Source: Eupeodes corollae (taxonomy: Eukaryota; Arthropoda; Insecta; Diptera; Syrphidae). From it: a stretch of DNA of 64,000 bases. The translations under genes were made by a program, and so were the position numbers. This document shows, in pieces, positions 12,844 through 26,804 of the stretch (within the stretch, counting starts at the first letter, position 1; each line of letters starts with the position of its first letter). The notes beneath the pieces were generated by a model, which saw only the letters and a list, made by a program, of their open reading frames with translations, was not told the origin of the DNA and did no database searches. The stretch spans positions 216,073,578-216,137,577 of the forward strand of contig NC_079147.1 of assembly GCF_945859685.1 (NCBI RefSeq), written 5' to 3'.

Positions 12844-14648
12844 TCAAAGTTCGTCATTTTTTAAATTTCTTTTGACACTATTTTCTACTGGAAATAATTC
12901 ATCCCAAAGGGCATATCTATCTAAAAACGGTTCCTCGCCAAGGCGAATTTCCTTATCATTGTACATTGTATGGACACTTTTTCTAGTTGACGGCAGCCAC
13001 TTGATGCCTTCAATGTCACTAGGGGCTCTTTGGGGAAGAATGTTTAAATAATAATACTTCCTTTATCCACGTATGAAAATCTTACCCAGTTTTTGCAAAT
13101 GATGCCCACCAATTTCCAATCCTTTCAGCCATAAAGATATCAGATTCATCAGTGGACGGAATCAGGTCGAAATAAAATATATACTGAAGATCATCGGCGT
13201 GTAAAACCCCTGTAAATAAAAAATTGTCAACATTTTTCACTAATTGATAAACTGAACTTTTCTTCTACCTCTTGGTTTGCCATTTTCATCGGGGAACAAA
13301 CTGAACTTTCCTTCGTAGTCAAATCGATAATAGTACACATCAACATATTTTCTTGCCAAATGAACTAATCTATAAATTCCATGACCAATAATAGCGTCTG
13401 AGAAAATCTCTCCAAAATTACTAAAAGGCTGATCCTGAATAAGTTTGTCCTTCAGATAGAACTTCTGAATTTGTTTGCTTTTTTCAGCTGCGTTTTTTTC
13501 TAAGGCAAATGTAAAAATATCGGGGGCATACTTGTCGAAATTTACGCTTAGATCATTCAAAAAGCCCTTGTTGGTAGCATGTTCTGAAATTTGAAATTTT
13601 TCACAAAGTTAGTATAGAAACAAAAAGCAAAATATAGTTTCCTACGATAGATATTGAAATAGGTGAGTTCATCTTTGGTTATTCCTGCCATTAATGGAAC
13701 TTTGTTGAACTCGCCCCTAGCGAAGACATTCGTTGGTGTGTCCATGAGAAAATGCCCATCTACTTCATAGTTCCACTTGACATCAATAAAACCATAAGGC
13801 TCATACGTTTTGCACGCTTCGATAACCTTTTCCCATGAAACATTCCTCAAACAATCGACTATGTCCTTGCTATTGTACATTGGGCAGCCCACAAGATAAG
13901 CAAGTTTCCTAGTCCAGCCAACATTATCGACCGTAAAATGACTTGTCGCCGAACCACTCATAGCAATTGCTCGATGGAAAAGTCCCTTAGATAATGGTGA
14001 AGCCATATGAAGAGTCACAGCCATTCCACCAGCACTCATGCCAAATATCGTAACTGACTTCGGGTTCCCACCAAAGTTTGAAATATGATCTTGTACCCAT
14101 TGCAGAGCCATCACTTGATCGAGATATCCATAATTACCGGGAGCATCCGAGTTTTTAGTACTAAGAAAACCCAATGCTCCAAGTCTGTAGTTCATAGTGA
14201 CCAAAACAATGTCCTGGTTCATTAATAAATCTGGTCCTGCTTCCGATTGGCTATTACCGGTACCGAGAAAATTTGAACCTCCATGAATGTAAACCATAAC
14301 CGGTTTATTTACCCTCACATCATGAGTATACACATTCAGTACTAAGCAATCTTCTGACATAATCTCATTTGGATATCTTGGCTGAGGGCAAATGTTTCCA
14401 TCTTTTGTTGCATCAAGAATATTTTCACTTGGCCATTTCGTAACACTTACTGGTGCCTTGAAACGCTTATCACCTACAGGTGGTTGGGCATATCTTATGC
14501 CTCGAAACGCTTTGAATTCATGGTTTTTACTTGTTTTCAAAATAGACCCTTTGATTTTACCCAAACTTGTTTCGACGATAAGTTCATTTTCAGCTAGAGC
14601 AATGCTCATATAAAACGTCACGCAGAGACACACTATTTTGAAATTCAT
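12844..14648 (-). CDS. Secreted carboxylesterase (alpha/beta hydrolase, type B), 541 aa
   Basis: Four exons on the minus strand: 14648-13646, 13583-13269, 13209-13086 and 13027-12844, with GT/AG at each junction; total 1626 nt including the stop, 541 residues, usual for the family. Residues 1-19 form a signal peptide (MNFKIVCLCV then a hydrophobic core), so it is probably secreted. The fold is clear: EDCLVLNVY, the oxyanion-hole HGG near residue 123, and the nucleophile elbow FGMSAGG with Ser205. The acid is Glu327 (GITKDE) and the base His443 (GVLHADD) in exon 3. All three triad residues are present, so it is predicted to hydrolyse carboxylic esters. The substrate is unknown; relatives include fly Est-6-like, detoxifying and venom-type esterases. 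No second esterase lies in the window, and I see no frame break. Confidence 0.93.
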
Positions 14649-16229
14649 GTTTGCGCGACGATATTATTTAGAATACTAAATTGAATCGGTTTTATTTGTG
14701 TGCTCTAAAATGTTATAAAATCTCAGATGTTAATAGATATTTATAAGTGAAAGGTGTGACCAGGCTTTTCGAATGAAATGCAAACATTTTTGAGTGTCCT
14801 TACTACACTTTATTCAGTCATTGTGTTTGCATTCGTTTAACAACTTGAGATTTTTAAGTTATTGGACAAGTTGTCCCGCTTCAAGAAATCAGTATTGAAT
14901 TTGTATACTTTTTAAATAATTTGTTTGTTCTAAATCGCTTGTCATCGACACCGAGTAGTTAATAAGATTACAAAACCCAACCCAAAATACAAAAACTGAA
15001 TTTAAATAAATTAACTGGTCGTTTTCAAAGGAAACAAACTTCTTGATAAATGGCCAGCTATCCAAACATTATAACGTTATTCAGTTAAAACTCATGTTCT
15101 TATTTAAAAACAGACCAACAATAAAATAAAATATGGTCACACTAAGTTTTGTTATCACAAGCGAACAACTATATGAAGCAGGTATGCTTTGAATTATATT
15201 CTTAATTGAGCACATACTCATGTACTCATGATTTAATTAATCAATACTACGATATTACTTAAATGTTTTTTCAATAAAATATTGTTTAATCAATCCAATA
15301 GATCATACTAAGATTTTATTTTTTCATTCAACACAAAACTATACCAACTGCAAGTGGAAATGTTCAACAAATAAGATTGTTTATCAAGGGCAAGGGTGTG
15401 TTGGCGCTAGTTCAATAATCTAATTGTAAATAAATATATAAAATCTTACATTAGGTTTTAAGTTTTAGTACATAATGTGCTCGGCACACTGTGGATTGTA
15501 AAAATGTTTGCTAATACCCTATAGTTGTAGCTAGTTAGTGAGACTTTAGTTTCAAGATTAAACAACTACTCTATTGAATGAGGCTGAATATTAAACGACT
15601 GTGGAAAAAAATATAGATTTAGATCGTACTGGCACTGAAAACTAATTTTACTTTAATAAAACACTAATTTTACTTTAATAAAACAGATAGTTTTCAAGGG
15701 TATATGTTAAGAAAATATCAGGAATAGTTTATATTTTCCTGTTTTTCATTTTGCAAATCAAAGCTGAAGCTGAATGAAAAGAAAACTGAAGGAAAGAGGA
15801 TCGTTCTTAATCTTCTAACTATGTTTAAATCTTCTCATGCAACAGATGACGCTATATGTGTTGACAATAACTTTTGGCAAAATAACCAACTATTATATCA
15901 AAGCTTTTTTCTATTTCCGTACAAAACTTTATTTTTATTTAGTTTTACAATTAATTATAAAAAAGATTACAACGACAAGCAGAGAACTCAAATGACGATT
16001 TTGTTCTGAGCAAAACGTTGAAAATAAGAATGAGAATTAAAATTTTAATATTCTTATCTTTTTCTCCTTTTTAAAGACTTGCGTAGATAATTTTTAAGTT
16101 TTACTGTGAAAGGTTGTCGTACTGCCATAAGTTGTCATACAATTTTGTAGAATCGTACACATTTTTTAAACACATTAAATAAAAGTTAAACCTCTGCACT
16201 TTTTTTAACTAACTTTTGTATACTTCTAA
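14649..16229. other. Intergenic, upstream of the esterase
   Basis: AT-rich sequence without a recognisable gene; the esterase promoter must lie in its left part. A short tandem duplication (CTAATTTTACTTTAATAAAA) appears at about 15641-15685. Confidence 0.45.
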
Positions 16230-17830
16230 CGCCATCTTGAGGCCACATCGAATGTATTTTGTACAGCCTGTTATTTGCATTAGTGCCGATCAAATGGCAT
16301 CGTATTTCGAAACACTTCTACTGGCGGATCTAAATCAAATATCTATAAGCTTTGCGTTATCGTTCATTCACAGAGTTAGATCCTCCATACTCCATGCATG
16401 AACTGCTTATTGCATTAAATAAAATGAATGACAGCAAAGCTCCGGGCATCCCGGCTGAGTTTTACAAAAATGCCAGCTCACAATTTTTTGAACATATTTT
16501 AGTTTTGTTTAACAGAATTTTCGATAAGGAAGATATTCCAAATTCTTTCCGGTCTTCACCCATCTCTGCAATTTTTAAAAAGGGTGACCCAAACCTTCCT
16601 GAAAACTACATTGGAATTTCTGTCCTTAGTTCACTGCGGAAGCTATTTACTCAAATTCTTTACTTAAGACTTGCTAGTTGGGCTGAAAGTAATAATAAAA
16701 TAAGCTGTTTCCAAGCTGGGTTTCGTGCTTATCTCTCCATAGTGGACTAAATCACTAGTGTTGCTAGACGCTTAATAGAGAAGAAAACAAATCTTTATGC
16801 ATTTTCCATTGATTTTAAAGCAGCCTTCAATACCATCAATACAGGTGTCCCACAGGGTTGCATTTTGAGTCCCTTGGTTTTCTCCCTTTTTATAAATGAC
16901 ATTGAAGATAATACACCAGAAGGTGTTGTTTTTGGTGATCTAGTTATCAAGGTGCTCCTTTATGCGGATGACCTTGTTATTTTAACTGATAATCCTGTGA
17001 CGCTTCAACTATAAATTAACAAGTTAAAACAATATTGTGATTTGTGGGACCTTCAAATAAATACTGCGAAGTCTAAGATCATGATATACACCATAATCGC
17101 AGTGCACGTAATGACCGTTCTTGAAACTCGAGCGGTTCAAATATAGAAGTAGTGAAGGACTTCAAATATCTAGATTTCACAATAGCACACAATCTGAACT
17201 TTCGAAGTCATATAAGAGATAAATTGACCGCAGCAAAAGCAGCTATTAACTGTATGTGGTCAAACTTTTTCAATAACAAAAATATAGATCCGGCTTCGAA
17301 ATTTAAAGTGTTTGATTCAACCGTTAAAAGCTGGCTTTGCTATGGAAATGAAGTTTATGGCTACATGCAATTAGACGAAATAGAAACTATCCAAAGATAT
17401 TTCTTCAAGCGAATCTTTAGTCTCCCATCTAATACCCTAATTATGCCATAAACGTTGAGTCGGGACTACCACCAATTTTTTTAAAGAATTTTAAAGCGAA
17501 TGCAGACTATATAATCAAAGTCATGCAAAGATCTAACAACAATTTGCAGAAAAGGATTCTCCTAACAACGTTACGCTACAGATACGCACCTTTTAAAGAT
17601 TGGAGTGAGTTGGCCTCAGAACAGAACTTTCCTTTGACGTTTTGTTTGGATAATCTAGATTCGTGCAGGAATGAACTTTACGATTGTATTTCTGTCAAAG
17701 ATGACAACATTTTTCAGAAATTTCTCAATCGGGCAAGGGAGTCCGAATCTAGATCATTATACAGTAATTGGGGGAAGCAAATTGTTTTCGAACCGAGTTC
17801 ACTTTTGTTGAGATTAATCTGATATTTAAG
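16230..17830 (+). mobile_element. Jockey/CR1-like retrotransposon RT, second copy (degenerate)
   Basis: A decayed RT of the same family as the split copy at 5160/9052. It reads SMHELLIALNKMNDSKAPG (16390-16446), IPAEFYKN, SPISAIFKKGDP and ENYIGISVLSS (fingers), FQAGFR near 16711, SIDFKAAFNTI near 16809, and TGVPQGCILSPLVFSLFIND near 16843-16902. The catalytic box YADDLVIL is at about 16960-16985, followed by KYLDFTIAHNLNF (17164-17202), the FFKRIFSLPSNT motif near 17401 and a C-terminal tail to 17822. Stops and frameshifts occur at 16748, 17012 and 17449. The endonuclease part is absent, consistent with 5' truncation. Confidence 0.88.
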
Positions 17831-18170
17831 GTTTTTTCTGCAGTGATTCTAATACGGCTGATGTATTTGTTGTTCATATAAGGATGACTTTTGTATAAGG
17901 ATGGCTTTTCATTACTAATTCGGTAATTCCACAATGGTTAGGCACAGAATTCAGATTCTTTGAGTCGGATTTTAAGACATCTTCAAGCACAACATGGCTT
18001 AGAAATATCCGTTTTTGCTATGATTAACAACACACTCGAGTTGAATTCACTTTAATAATAATTATTTGTTCCATTTTCTTTTACCAGATTTGAAATTTTA
18101 AAAGTTCTGAAAATAATAAAATAAAGTTGTAAAAAATGCTTACCACAAAAGATTAATACAATTTAAGTAC

Positions 18171-20394
18171 TACACAGAAAGAAAAAGGACTACATAAAAT
18201 CAATAAGATTGCCTTATTGGGATATTTTGCTTAGAATTTTTTTTAAAGTAATGAATTATATGATATTTCTATAGAGAAAACTTATAAATTTTATGAAGAA
18301 AATCTTTTTAATAAGAAAATTCTCATTTAATAATAAAAGCATATGAATACCTTATTACTTATCACTTTTAAGAAGTTAATCTTGACGACTTGTTTTTTCT
18401 TTATGAATGTTTAAAAGGACATTTTCTTAAATTAATAAGTATTTTCCTATAAAAATGCATACATCCCGATATTTTGTCATGGTGCGTCTGCAAAAGTGAT
18501 AAACAATAAGAAAAAGTTATTCCTTTTCTGTTCTAATAATATTAACTTATTAAATGTTTGTATTTTCGGTAATAAACAAAATCTTTTTCAATCCAAAAGA
18601 CCTAAGAGGCTAATAAAACAATTTTATTAGTTTGGTGTCCTGAAAAGTTAAACTTATTTAAAGGGCTGTCCATTCCAAATCAAAAAGAATTCCTTTTTAA
18701 AATTATAAGTTCTCACATATTTTATACACGAAACGGTACTTTGCTTTGCGTAAAGTAAGTGTATTAAATTGATAAAAATTGATGAAGATATTGACAATGT
18801 AATCGCGAGTGAAAGTAAAGATGAAATTGTGAGTGAAGCAATCAGTATTCCAAGTTTAATATGAAATAATGACTAAATAGAGGAAGCCCAGCAAATTTCT
18901 CTCTCCTGGGGCCTTACTGGTTTGCTATCCGCGTTGCTTAAAGAGTATGAGGTAAACACCATTGACCAAAAGATGAAGAAGAAAGACGTCGACAAATTTT
19001 TAAGCAACTTCGACAGTTTTGGCTACTTTCGCGATAGAATTAAATTTCAAGCTGGACTACGAAAGTGAGGAAAGGAGAGGGTAAGTTGTTTCCTTATTCT
19101 ATAAAATCTTATTAAGCGGACCACCTGTGCCACAGAGTTGTTTAACCATGTTACACAAGCGTCAAAGATAAGTTAAGGTTGTGCATATATTGAGCTGTGT
19201 TCACACAAGACAATTCCAAATGAAGTAATTGTTATTTGTTATTTTTCACTCTGTCCTTGAGTAGATTTCCGATAGCAGCTGTGTTGACCTTGATGTGAAC
19301 ACAACTTGATAAAATTCTTGTTACTTGTGCAACAAAATGTTCTTATTTTATTTTTAGAATACACCTTTATGGTGTGATCAGGTTACTTTATCACCAACGT
19401 CGACCGAAAGGTTCTGGAATGCCTTTAAACGATTTCCAACCATTTAAATTCAGCCAGAGCGTCAACCAATTCACAGAAATAGATCTAACTGGTCTTCTTA
19501 AGTCATCTGTTAGAGGCCAACTTTTCTTGGCATTTTAGACAGCAAAAGACAGAAAGCCTTAACTAATTGTATTGTAGAAAGATTCATTGAACATGCTTCA
19601 AAAATGACTTGTAGAGACATGAATCATGGTTTCATGCCATATCAGGAATCTTTCCCACAGAAAATAAAGTACGTATTCAACAATTAAAAGTTAAAAGAAC
19701 TGAATTTTACACTTAACTTTATTGGACTTTTCCACTGAGTCGTAAACAACTTCAATTCACGCACAAGTATTGGACGTTTGGATTGAGGAGTTTGTCAAAA
19801 GTTGAAGGTAAGTTGACTTAAGGTATTTCGCCCAAAAAAATATGGGAAATTTGCTTATTTCTTGTCATAGTTATGTTTTGTATTACTTTTTATTTATTTA
19901 GCTATTTGAGAAAACATGTTATTTTTTAAGGAATATAGAATTTATTCATAAACCACATTAACCATTACTCCTATTATGTTACCTTTCATTAAAAAAAGAA
20001 AACAATAAATTGTTTGAAAAAAAAAAATATTTATTCCTTCTTTTATTTAAATGAGTTTAGCAGATTTTTTTTTACTTATTTTTATATTTTTTAACCATAT
20101 GTAAATGAACTTTTAATAAGTTCGTCTCGTCGTTTCTAAGAGAGTTCCACTCTTTTTTAAAAAGACCTTATTATTTCAACAATATTTTCAGATGCTTTTA
20201 ATAAGTTCTGCACATGTATTCAAAACGTTTTTCATTTTCTTCCAATCAATTCTTCTTATTGTTACTAAAAGATCTTCTCATAATTATCAATAATGTCTTC
20301 TTATTGTTTCTAATAATAAGACGTTTTTCTTGGATGAAAACCATAGAGAAATCTTATTACTATTCTTCCATGTGGTACATTTTTCTCTGTGTAT
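18171..20394 (+). mobile_element. TIR-bounded DNA transposon remnant, about 2.2 kb
   Basis: The ends are imperfect inverted repeats: TACACAGAAAGAAAAAGGAC at 18171 and the complement of a matching TACACAGAGAAAAATGTACC at about 20394. Both subterminal regions are rich in the short motifs TAATAAG and CTTATT. Inside, 18880-19080 has a coding look (LSWGLTGLLSALLKEYE, then KKKDVDKFLSNFDSFGYFRD), and there are further scraps to 19800. I do not recognise the domain and cannot name the superfamily; stops break every frame. The strand is given by the direction of the coding scraps. Confidence 0.5.
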
Positions 20395-22850
20395 CACTCC
20401 ATAATTTATAATAATTACTTAACTACTAAAATTTGTTTGCGGATAGTAATCATCTGTTGTGATAATTTGTAATCTTAAAAAAACACCTTCAAGTACAATA
20501 GGCCAACATATGTATGTATAATGTATATTTGTGTATAATTATCTTGGTTATCAGTAAATATTTAGGAGTACAGGTTAGAAACATGTTATTTTAAAAGAAC
20601 TACATAATAATGTAAGGGATTACGTATAGCATACATTTTCTTCATTACCAGTTTTTTTTAGTATTCTATAAATAGTATAGTAAAAGATTCACCATAGCCA
20701 GATTTTAGTATTTAATAACTGTCAGAATAATAATTTAAAAAAAAAACACAAATAGAAGAAATTTTTGTGAAAATCAAAAACTAAAATTACCTACAGCAAA
20801 AAAAAATAACTAAAACTAATAAAATGGACAATAGTCAAGAAAAAATGGAAAGAAAACATCTGGAAATAAAGATTATATATAAAAACCTCACCAAACAATT
20901 TGACATAAAAAAATCTTCAAGAAGTGGGTTTGTTCCTCGACTCGATTCCGATCGGGGATCGGATCTAGTCAAAATTCGTAAAAAAAAAATCTGTGAGGAG
21001 GAGTTTTACAAATAATGCATTATGGTCTGTCATTATTATTTGTTTTAATCAAATAGAACAAAATTTGCACATGCAATAGGTAGCATATTCTTATATGGTG
21101 CTGAGCTATTCAGTTCTTCATTGTGTAACACGAATCAAACTATCTCACTTGCACTTCATAAGAAACATCGAAACAACATTTGCATTTTAGAAAGTGCTGT
21201 CAAACCACCAAAAATATTTATTTAATCCAAACTGAGACAAGCCTTAAGTGGAAACATAGCAAAAGTTAATTATCTTTCCTATTATTTTCTCTTGCAAAAT
21301 AAGCCCAGTTAGTCTATTTTTATTAACAAAACTAAATAGTATCAAGAGTAACAGATTGATTTTTTCCCCCCAATGGAAAACACATGATTCCAAATGCACA
21401 ATTATTCGTGTAAAATCCTACTATGCCATTGATAGATTTTCCAACAAAACACGGGTATTGAAACCAATCATTAAACATTGTTGGACAGCTTTTATTGAAC
21501 ATTTCTTTAATTGGAAATAAATTTCCTAATTGAAATGAATGATTTTCTGATTAGAATCAAGCATTTGATGTTAAAGTTGACTATTGCAAGGAAAACTGAC
21601 AGGTGGGAATATAAAACAAAAATGGAACGAATTTTAATATTGTGAACATTACATTTTGAACTGCACTACTAGAGGTTGTAGCCATGTCTGCAGAGATCAT
21701 ATAAGATCATATTTTTAAATTTAAAATCTTACGTATCGAAAATCACAAATAAGTAGTGTTTGTGTTAAAATACAAGTTACCAGTTGTAGATTACTGCTAA
21801 CCCATTTAACCCATGACTTAACTTTTAGTTAGTTTTTAATTTTTCAATGATGAAAGTATTTTCAATAAACAGCGTGATTATTTCACATTTCCCAACATAA
21901 CCGTTCCACTGAAGTGCTTAATTTTTATATTTTCCCACTTGTCAGTTTTGCTCTCAAAAATCAACTTTAACCTCAAATTCATGATTGCAATTATAATAAG
22001 TATACTCGTACGTTACGAAGTTCATTGAATCATTGAATGTGACAATCTGCACAGCTGAGTTTTAAAATCGCACTTATGTATACAATATCTGTACTTTCTT
22101 TCGAAAACGGAAAGCTTTTATGGGTTAGAAGAATAGGTATTTGTTTGAAGGGAAATTAGAGAAAACAGAGAAAATGTAGTAACATTTTTGAAACTTTATT
22201 TATATTGGTACAAAAACTTAATTTTTTTTGTTAGGGACAACTATTTTCTTATCACAATTGAAGTTACCTTAAGTAGATCGATTGTCATTTTCTACAAATC
22301 AAACGATTTTACCCATCATGGTGATTTTTGTTGCAGTCCCTTATGCATTCCATTGATTCGGGACTTTGGACAGCTTCAATAATAAAAATGTTTTGGCTGA
22401 GCTAAATTGGGTTTTAACCTTATTTTGTATTTTAAATGTTTGCTCTTATTTCACTACTTTAGACCCTTGAATTTTCAGCGGGCTGTTCTGTATTTAACAC
22501 GTGTGATGAAATGAATGTGTATTGTTTTTATATCTGCAGTTATTTATTAAAATTAATTATGCTCCTCACGTTGTTGTACGTAAATTTATTAATCATGCTC
22601 AATTCTCATACATTTATAGCTAGATATATATTTTTAAATTCGATATACATACAACGCAATAATAATAATGTAAGCATACGGCATACCAAGCTGATTGAAA
22701 GACCTTTATGCAGAAAACAGATAACATCATTGTCATCATATATAACTTTTGTCCCTTTAGTCTTTTTCCAAAGAGATAATAATAATTGCTAATTAAAATA
22801 ATCGATTGATCGTTGGTTCTATCGTAATATCGCGGTGCAGAATAATATTG
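20395..22850. other. AT-rich intergenic stretch
   Basis: No recognisable gene. Short open frames at 20824-21015, 22188-22382 and 22511-22792 lack codon bias or domains. Confidence 0.45.
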
Positions 22851-22859
22851 ATTCCTCAG

Positions 22860-22941
22860 GCGACCCGGGGAGCGCAGCGGCGACGACGAGGCGCTACGCG
22901 ACGGTGTGAGCGACCGTGGCGTGCTGAACTATTTGGACTGA
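22860..22941 (+). CDS. Candidate orphan terminal coding exon (GC-rich island)
   Basis: An abrupt GC-rich island in very AT-rich surroundings. It is preceded by a plausible acceptor (TTGATTCCTCAG ending 22859). In one frame it reads 26 codons, RPGERSGDDEALRDGVSDRG then VLNYLD and TGA at 22939-22941, with G or C at most third positions, as in a constrained fly exon. The other two frames are also open over much of it. No matching upstream exon was found in the window, so the gene it would belong to is unknown. It could equally be a GC-rich non-coding element. Confidence 0.3.
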
Positions 22942-25424
22942 TGCTGGACTAAAGGTCTGGATGGTTATGTAATTCGAGATACGAATTTCGAGTCATTTAA
23001 TTTAATTTAAACCTTCTTTGTGACAATAATTCAATACATAATGGAAACAGCAACAAAAGGCCAATAGCCTATAATATCGACACACATGTATATTACCTGC
23101 GTGTAAACGTGTCCTGCATTTATGAGGAAAGACTGCCTAGGTACATGTGGCTCTACACATTAAGTACACCCAAAACGCCACACCACCATCACGTTTAATT
23201 AATTATTTAAAATAAAATTCGTCAGTTCTCTTTAATCAGAACACAAGTGAAGGATTGACCACAAAAGTTCACCTTAACGAAAGCAAGGTGCAAGGGCTTC
23301 GCACCGGGGAAGCTTATTTTATTGCATTGTTATATGAATTAAAAATAATATCGAAATTTAATATGATTGTAAGGTTCATGCCGAATGTATGAACAGTTTG
23401 AAAATATCACATAAACAAAGCTTTCAGTGAGTACAAATACTGATAAAATAATACATTATTTTTTAACAACTAAAGTTTTAAATTTTTCAACATTTTAATC
23501 AAGTGGTTTTTAAACTTTTTTTAAGAAGATATTTTGAATTTAATCCTTTCATTTATGTAAATTTCAAAAATAAAATTTTAGTTAATTTCAGTTCAATCAT
23601 AGAATTTTTGTAAGTAACAACATTCAGGGCCTTCGAAAGGAATTCCGGGCCTGGGGACAGAAAAATCTCAGAGACAAAAATAGAAGAAAAGCAACTTTAT
23701 AAAAACAGAAACCGAAATAAATGTTTGTGTTTTGTTTTAAATCGTAGGGCACCTTATTTTTCAAAATAAATTTGAAATTTACGTTAAATTAAATAAGAAA
23801 AACGAACAAATTTATTACAACTTTCTTTCAATAGTTCAGATTTATCCACTTTTTCATTCAATATTAACAAAAATGTACGGCAATAATAATCAGGGGCCCA
23901 GATCATCAAGATTGTGACTGATAGATTCGTAGATAACATGCAAACTGGGGCCCTATTGCGAAAGCATGAATGATTTAAAATTTTCGGGCCCCTATAAATA
24001 AATGGGAATAGGTATGTTGATGATGAATATAGAGTTTATTGAAAAAACACTCTCCTCATTGCTTTCAATTTTACGGGACCCTAGAAAATCCTGGGCCCGG
24101 GGGTTTTCCCCTCTCGGGTAATAACATTAGGTAGGTTTTTTTGGCAAAAATATCCGTAGTGAAATATGATTTTACACGTATTACAAATACAAAATAAACC
24201 TTTTACTGCAGATAAAAGATGAAGTTGGATTCAACTGCGGATAGAATTGTAACGTTTGATAGAACCTCGAATATAAATGTTGGTACAATTGATATTTCTT
24301 ATGTATCTCGAAGGCACGTTGGTAGAGTATAAGTAGTTTGTTGGTTAGCATTTCTCAGTGAGAGCTAACGCCTTTTACTGATCGCTGAACTTTTCGGGAT
24401 TCACTGCTTAATCTTCAACCTAAAGCGACGGAATTAAAAACGTTGTCGACAGCTTTTTGTATCTTGTTGGTGTCATAGAAAAATGTATAATCTGCTAAGC
24501 CAACGCATTTTTGAAGCACCAACATTAGGTATCTTACCTGTTTAATCGTATAGCAGTAGTTCGACTACTTTTAGAAAAAGTATCTTGGCAGGGCTTCAAA
24601 AAAAAAATAAGATAAGAAAATTCTCTGCGCTTCGTTGTGAGTTTTTATAAATTGTTAAACTAAATAAAAATATAGTTTTGTTTTTGTAAGCTGACTCTAC
24701 TAAGTTGTTTCATTATAGGAAAAAAGTTTTAAATATCATTCATAAAAGTCAGTCCTGTGAAACAAAAAATATTTAATTTCATAAATAAAGCTATGAAAGC
24801 AAAATTGTATTACTATTATAAGCCAATTTAATTTTAAAAAAATTTCTTACCTGCCTCTCATTTCCCTTAAATTCAACAACTTAATACAAAAAATACTAAT
24901 TTGACCGTTTTGCTTTGATGAACACAGCTCCATGCTCACGCAAAGATCATAGATTTTGTTTATTTTGGCAGTACTGCGGAAGTTTTACAGTTCTCAATTT
25001 GAACTCAACCCTAACATAATATTTGGCATCTGTTGCTCGCGATGACACACAGTTAGACCGTAGTCTACAAAACGTTCCTTCAGTTAATTTATCATTCAGC
25101 CCCAATTTGGAAAATGCAAAACAATTTTATAAATTATTTCTGATATTTTCTTAATTCGTCCTCTTTAAAGTTGGCCATTTTATTATGTTAAAATAAATTC
25201 TCGTCTGAATACCTCTAATTTTTTTTACAATTTGGGTTTAAAAAGTCCCTCCCAGCTATAAAATCAAACTTTTTTAGAAAATAAGACTATAAGACATGTG
25301 TTATATGTTTTTATTTTTACTCCAATTCACCTAGTATTTGGTTTTTATATAATGCATATTCTATTTTTAATGCGGATAAGAAATCTAGTACTTACGGAAT
25401 GACAAATCCGCGTTCGGATTTTTC
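22942..25424. other. Intergenic with GGGCCC-containing repeat fragments
   Basis: No gene recognised. Between about 23630 and 24120 several GGGCCC or GGGCCT motifs recur (for example 23647, 23894, 23947, 23988, 24093), the mark of a degraded dispersed repeat. The rest is AT-rich. Confidence 0.45.
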
Positions 25425-25936
25425 TTACCTGGCAATGCGTTTCCGAATGTCATTAGTGTTTGAAAACGGATATTATGTTTTTACACCAAGAGAGGTAACG
25501 GATTGCAATTCATAGGCCGTTTTTAAAGTACACAAAAGGAAAATTGTGTTAAGCTGTGTGAAAGAGATAAAATGTAAGTAAGGCAATTATAATTTTATTG
25601 AAGCAAGTAAATTTTTTTCAAGGAATCATCAGTGAAAAATGTGCATACAACACTAAAGCAATTCAAAATGATGGTGGAATTCATGTGTATTCATCATGAT
25701 TTAGCCAAGCGACGTTTGAACGCCTCGGATGCCAGAAACACTTTAAACAATTTGTGGGAAAGACTATCGCATCGCATGAGAACTACTTCGACATTCGGCA
25801 TATCTGTTATATAAATAGAAAAAACACTAGATAATTGTATCGTTCGATTCGAAAATTTTACAGAGTACGAATTCATAAACAAATCGAATGTCAGATTCGA
25901 ATCCGATTGGCTTTCGAAACGCATTACAGAGTAGGG
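25425..25936 (+). mobile_element. TIR-flanked remnant with a Myb/SANT-like coding fragment
   Basis: The frame 25623-25814 encodes VHTTLKQFKMMVEFMCIHHD, then LAKRRLNASDARNTLNNLWERL. This is the start of the Myb/SANT-like domain found in zeste-type regulatory proteins and in the DNA-binding partner protein of PIF/Harbinger transposons (known of the family). It stops after about 60 codons, so it is a fragment. Imperfect inverted sequences flank it: CTGGCAATGCGTTTCCGAA at 25429-25447, and on the right the complement of CTCTGTAATGCGTTTCGAA ending near GGGCCCT at 25936. A PIF/Harbinger origin is inference. Confidence 0.55.
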
Positions 25937-26804
25937 CCCTTGTATTTTTCATTAAAACTTACAAAAAAAAAAACATTTAAAAGGGTTTACACAAACACTT
26001 CTTTCATTAAAAGAATATATTTTGAAAATATATGTTTTTAGAAACTGAGTTACAGACATCTGGAGCTCTTCTTAGAACTCATTCTACATACATATATGTA
26101 CCCTTACAAATAGAATCTTATTTTAAACTTTTTTTGTTGTGAAACACTATAAATCTTGTTATAATACGGTGTTTATTACAGTTTATTATCTGTATATACC
26201 TGAACACATTAATTCTTGTAACAAAATGAATGCAGTCATTTCTATCTTGTGAAAAATCGAACTTTGTGAACAGAGCCTCTCTGGATGGGTGCAGTTCGAT
26301 TCTAATTCTATCTCTCAACAAGTCAGGACGTGAAAACTTTAGTTAACGAAATTAAATAACTTTCAACATTAAATTAAAAAATGTATTTTTTTCCATCTCT
26401 ACCATATATAACATATTATTGTTTAGTAAAATTATTATAATTTTATATAAAGGTCACAGACATTATGAAAAAATGTATGTACAGTATATAACGTTTAATT
26501 TTGTGAATGTTTTTTCAGTATTTATGAAAGAAAATTTTGTTTTTAATTTAAATTGTAGGCAAAAACTAATGATGGTGATTTTATTCATAATTGTTTTATT
26601 TTTATTTACTTCTTCTCCCACAAATTTGAGAAACACTATTTATTTACCCTATTTAAAAGCAAAATAAATGGGCTACAGTTGGGTTGATGTCCATGATAAA
26701 ATGTTTCATCCCACAAGTTTTTCAATTTTGACGTATTTTGTTTGAATCAATTTTCATGGCATCATTTTTATGGCTCAAGAACTTATTCATAAAGCATAAA
26801 GCAC

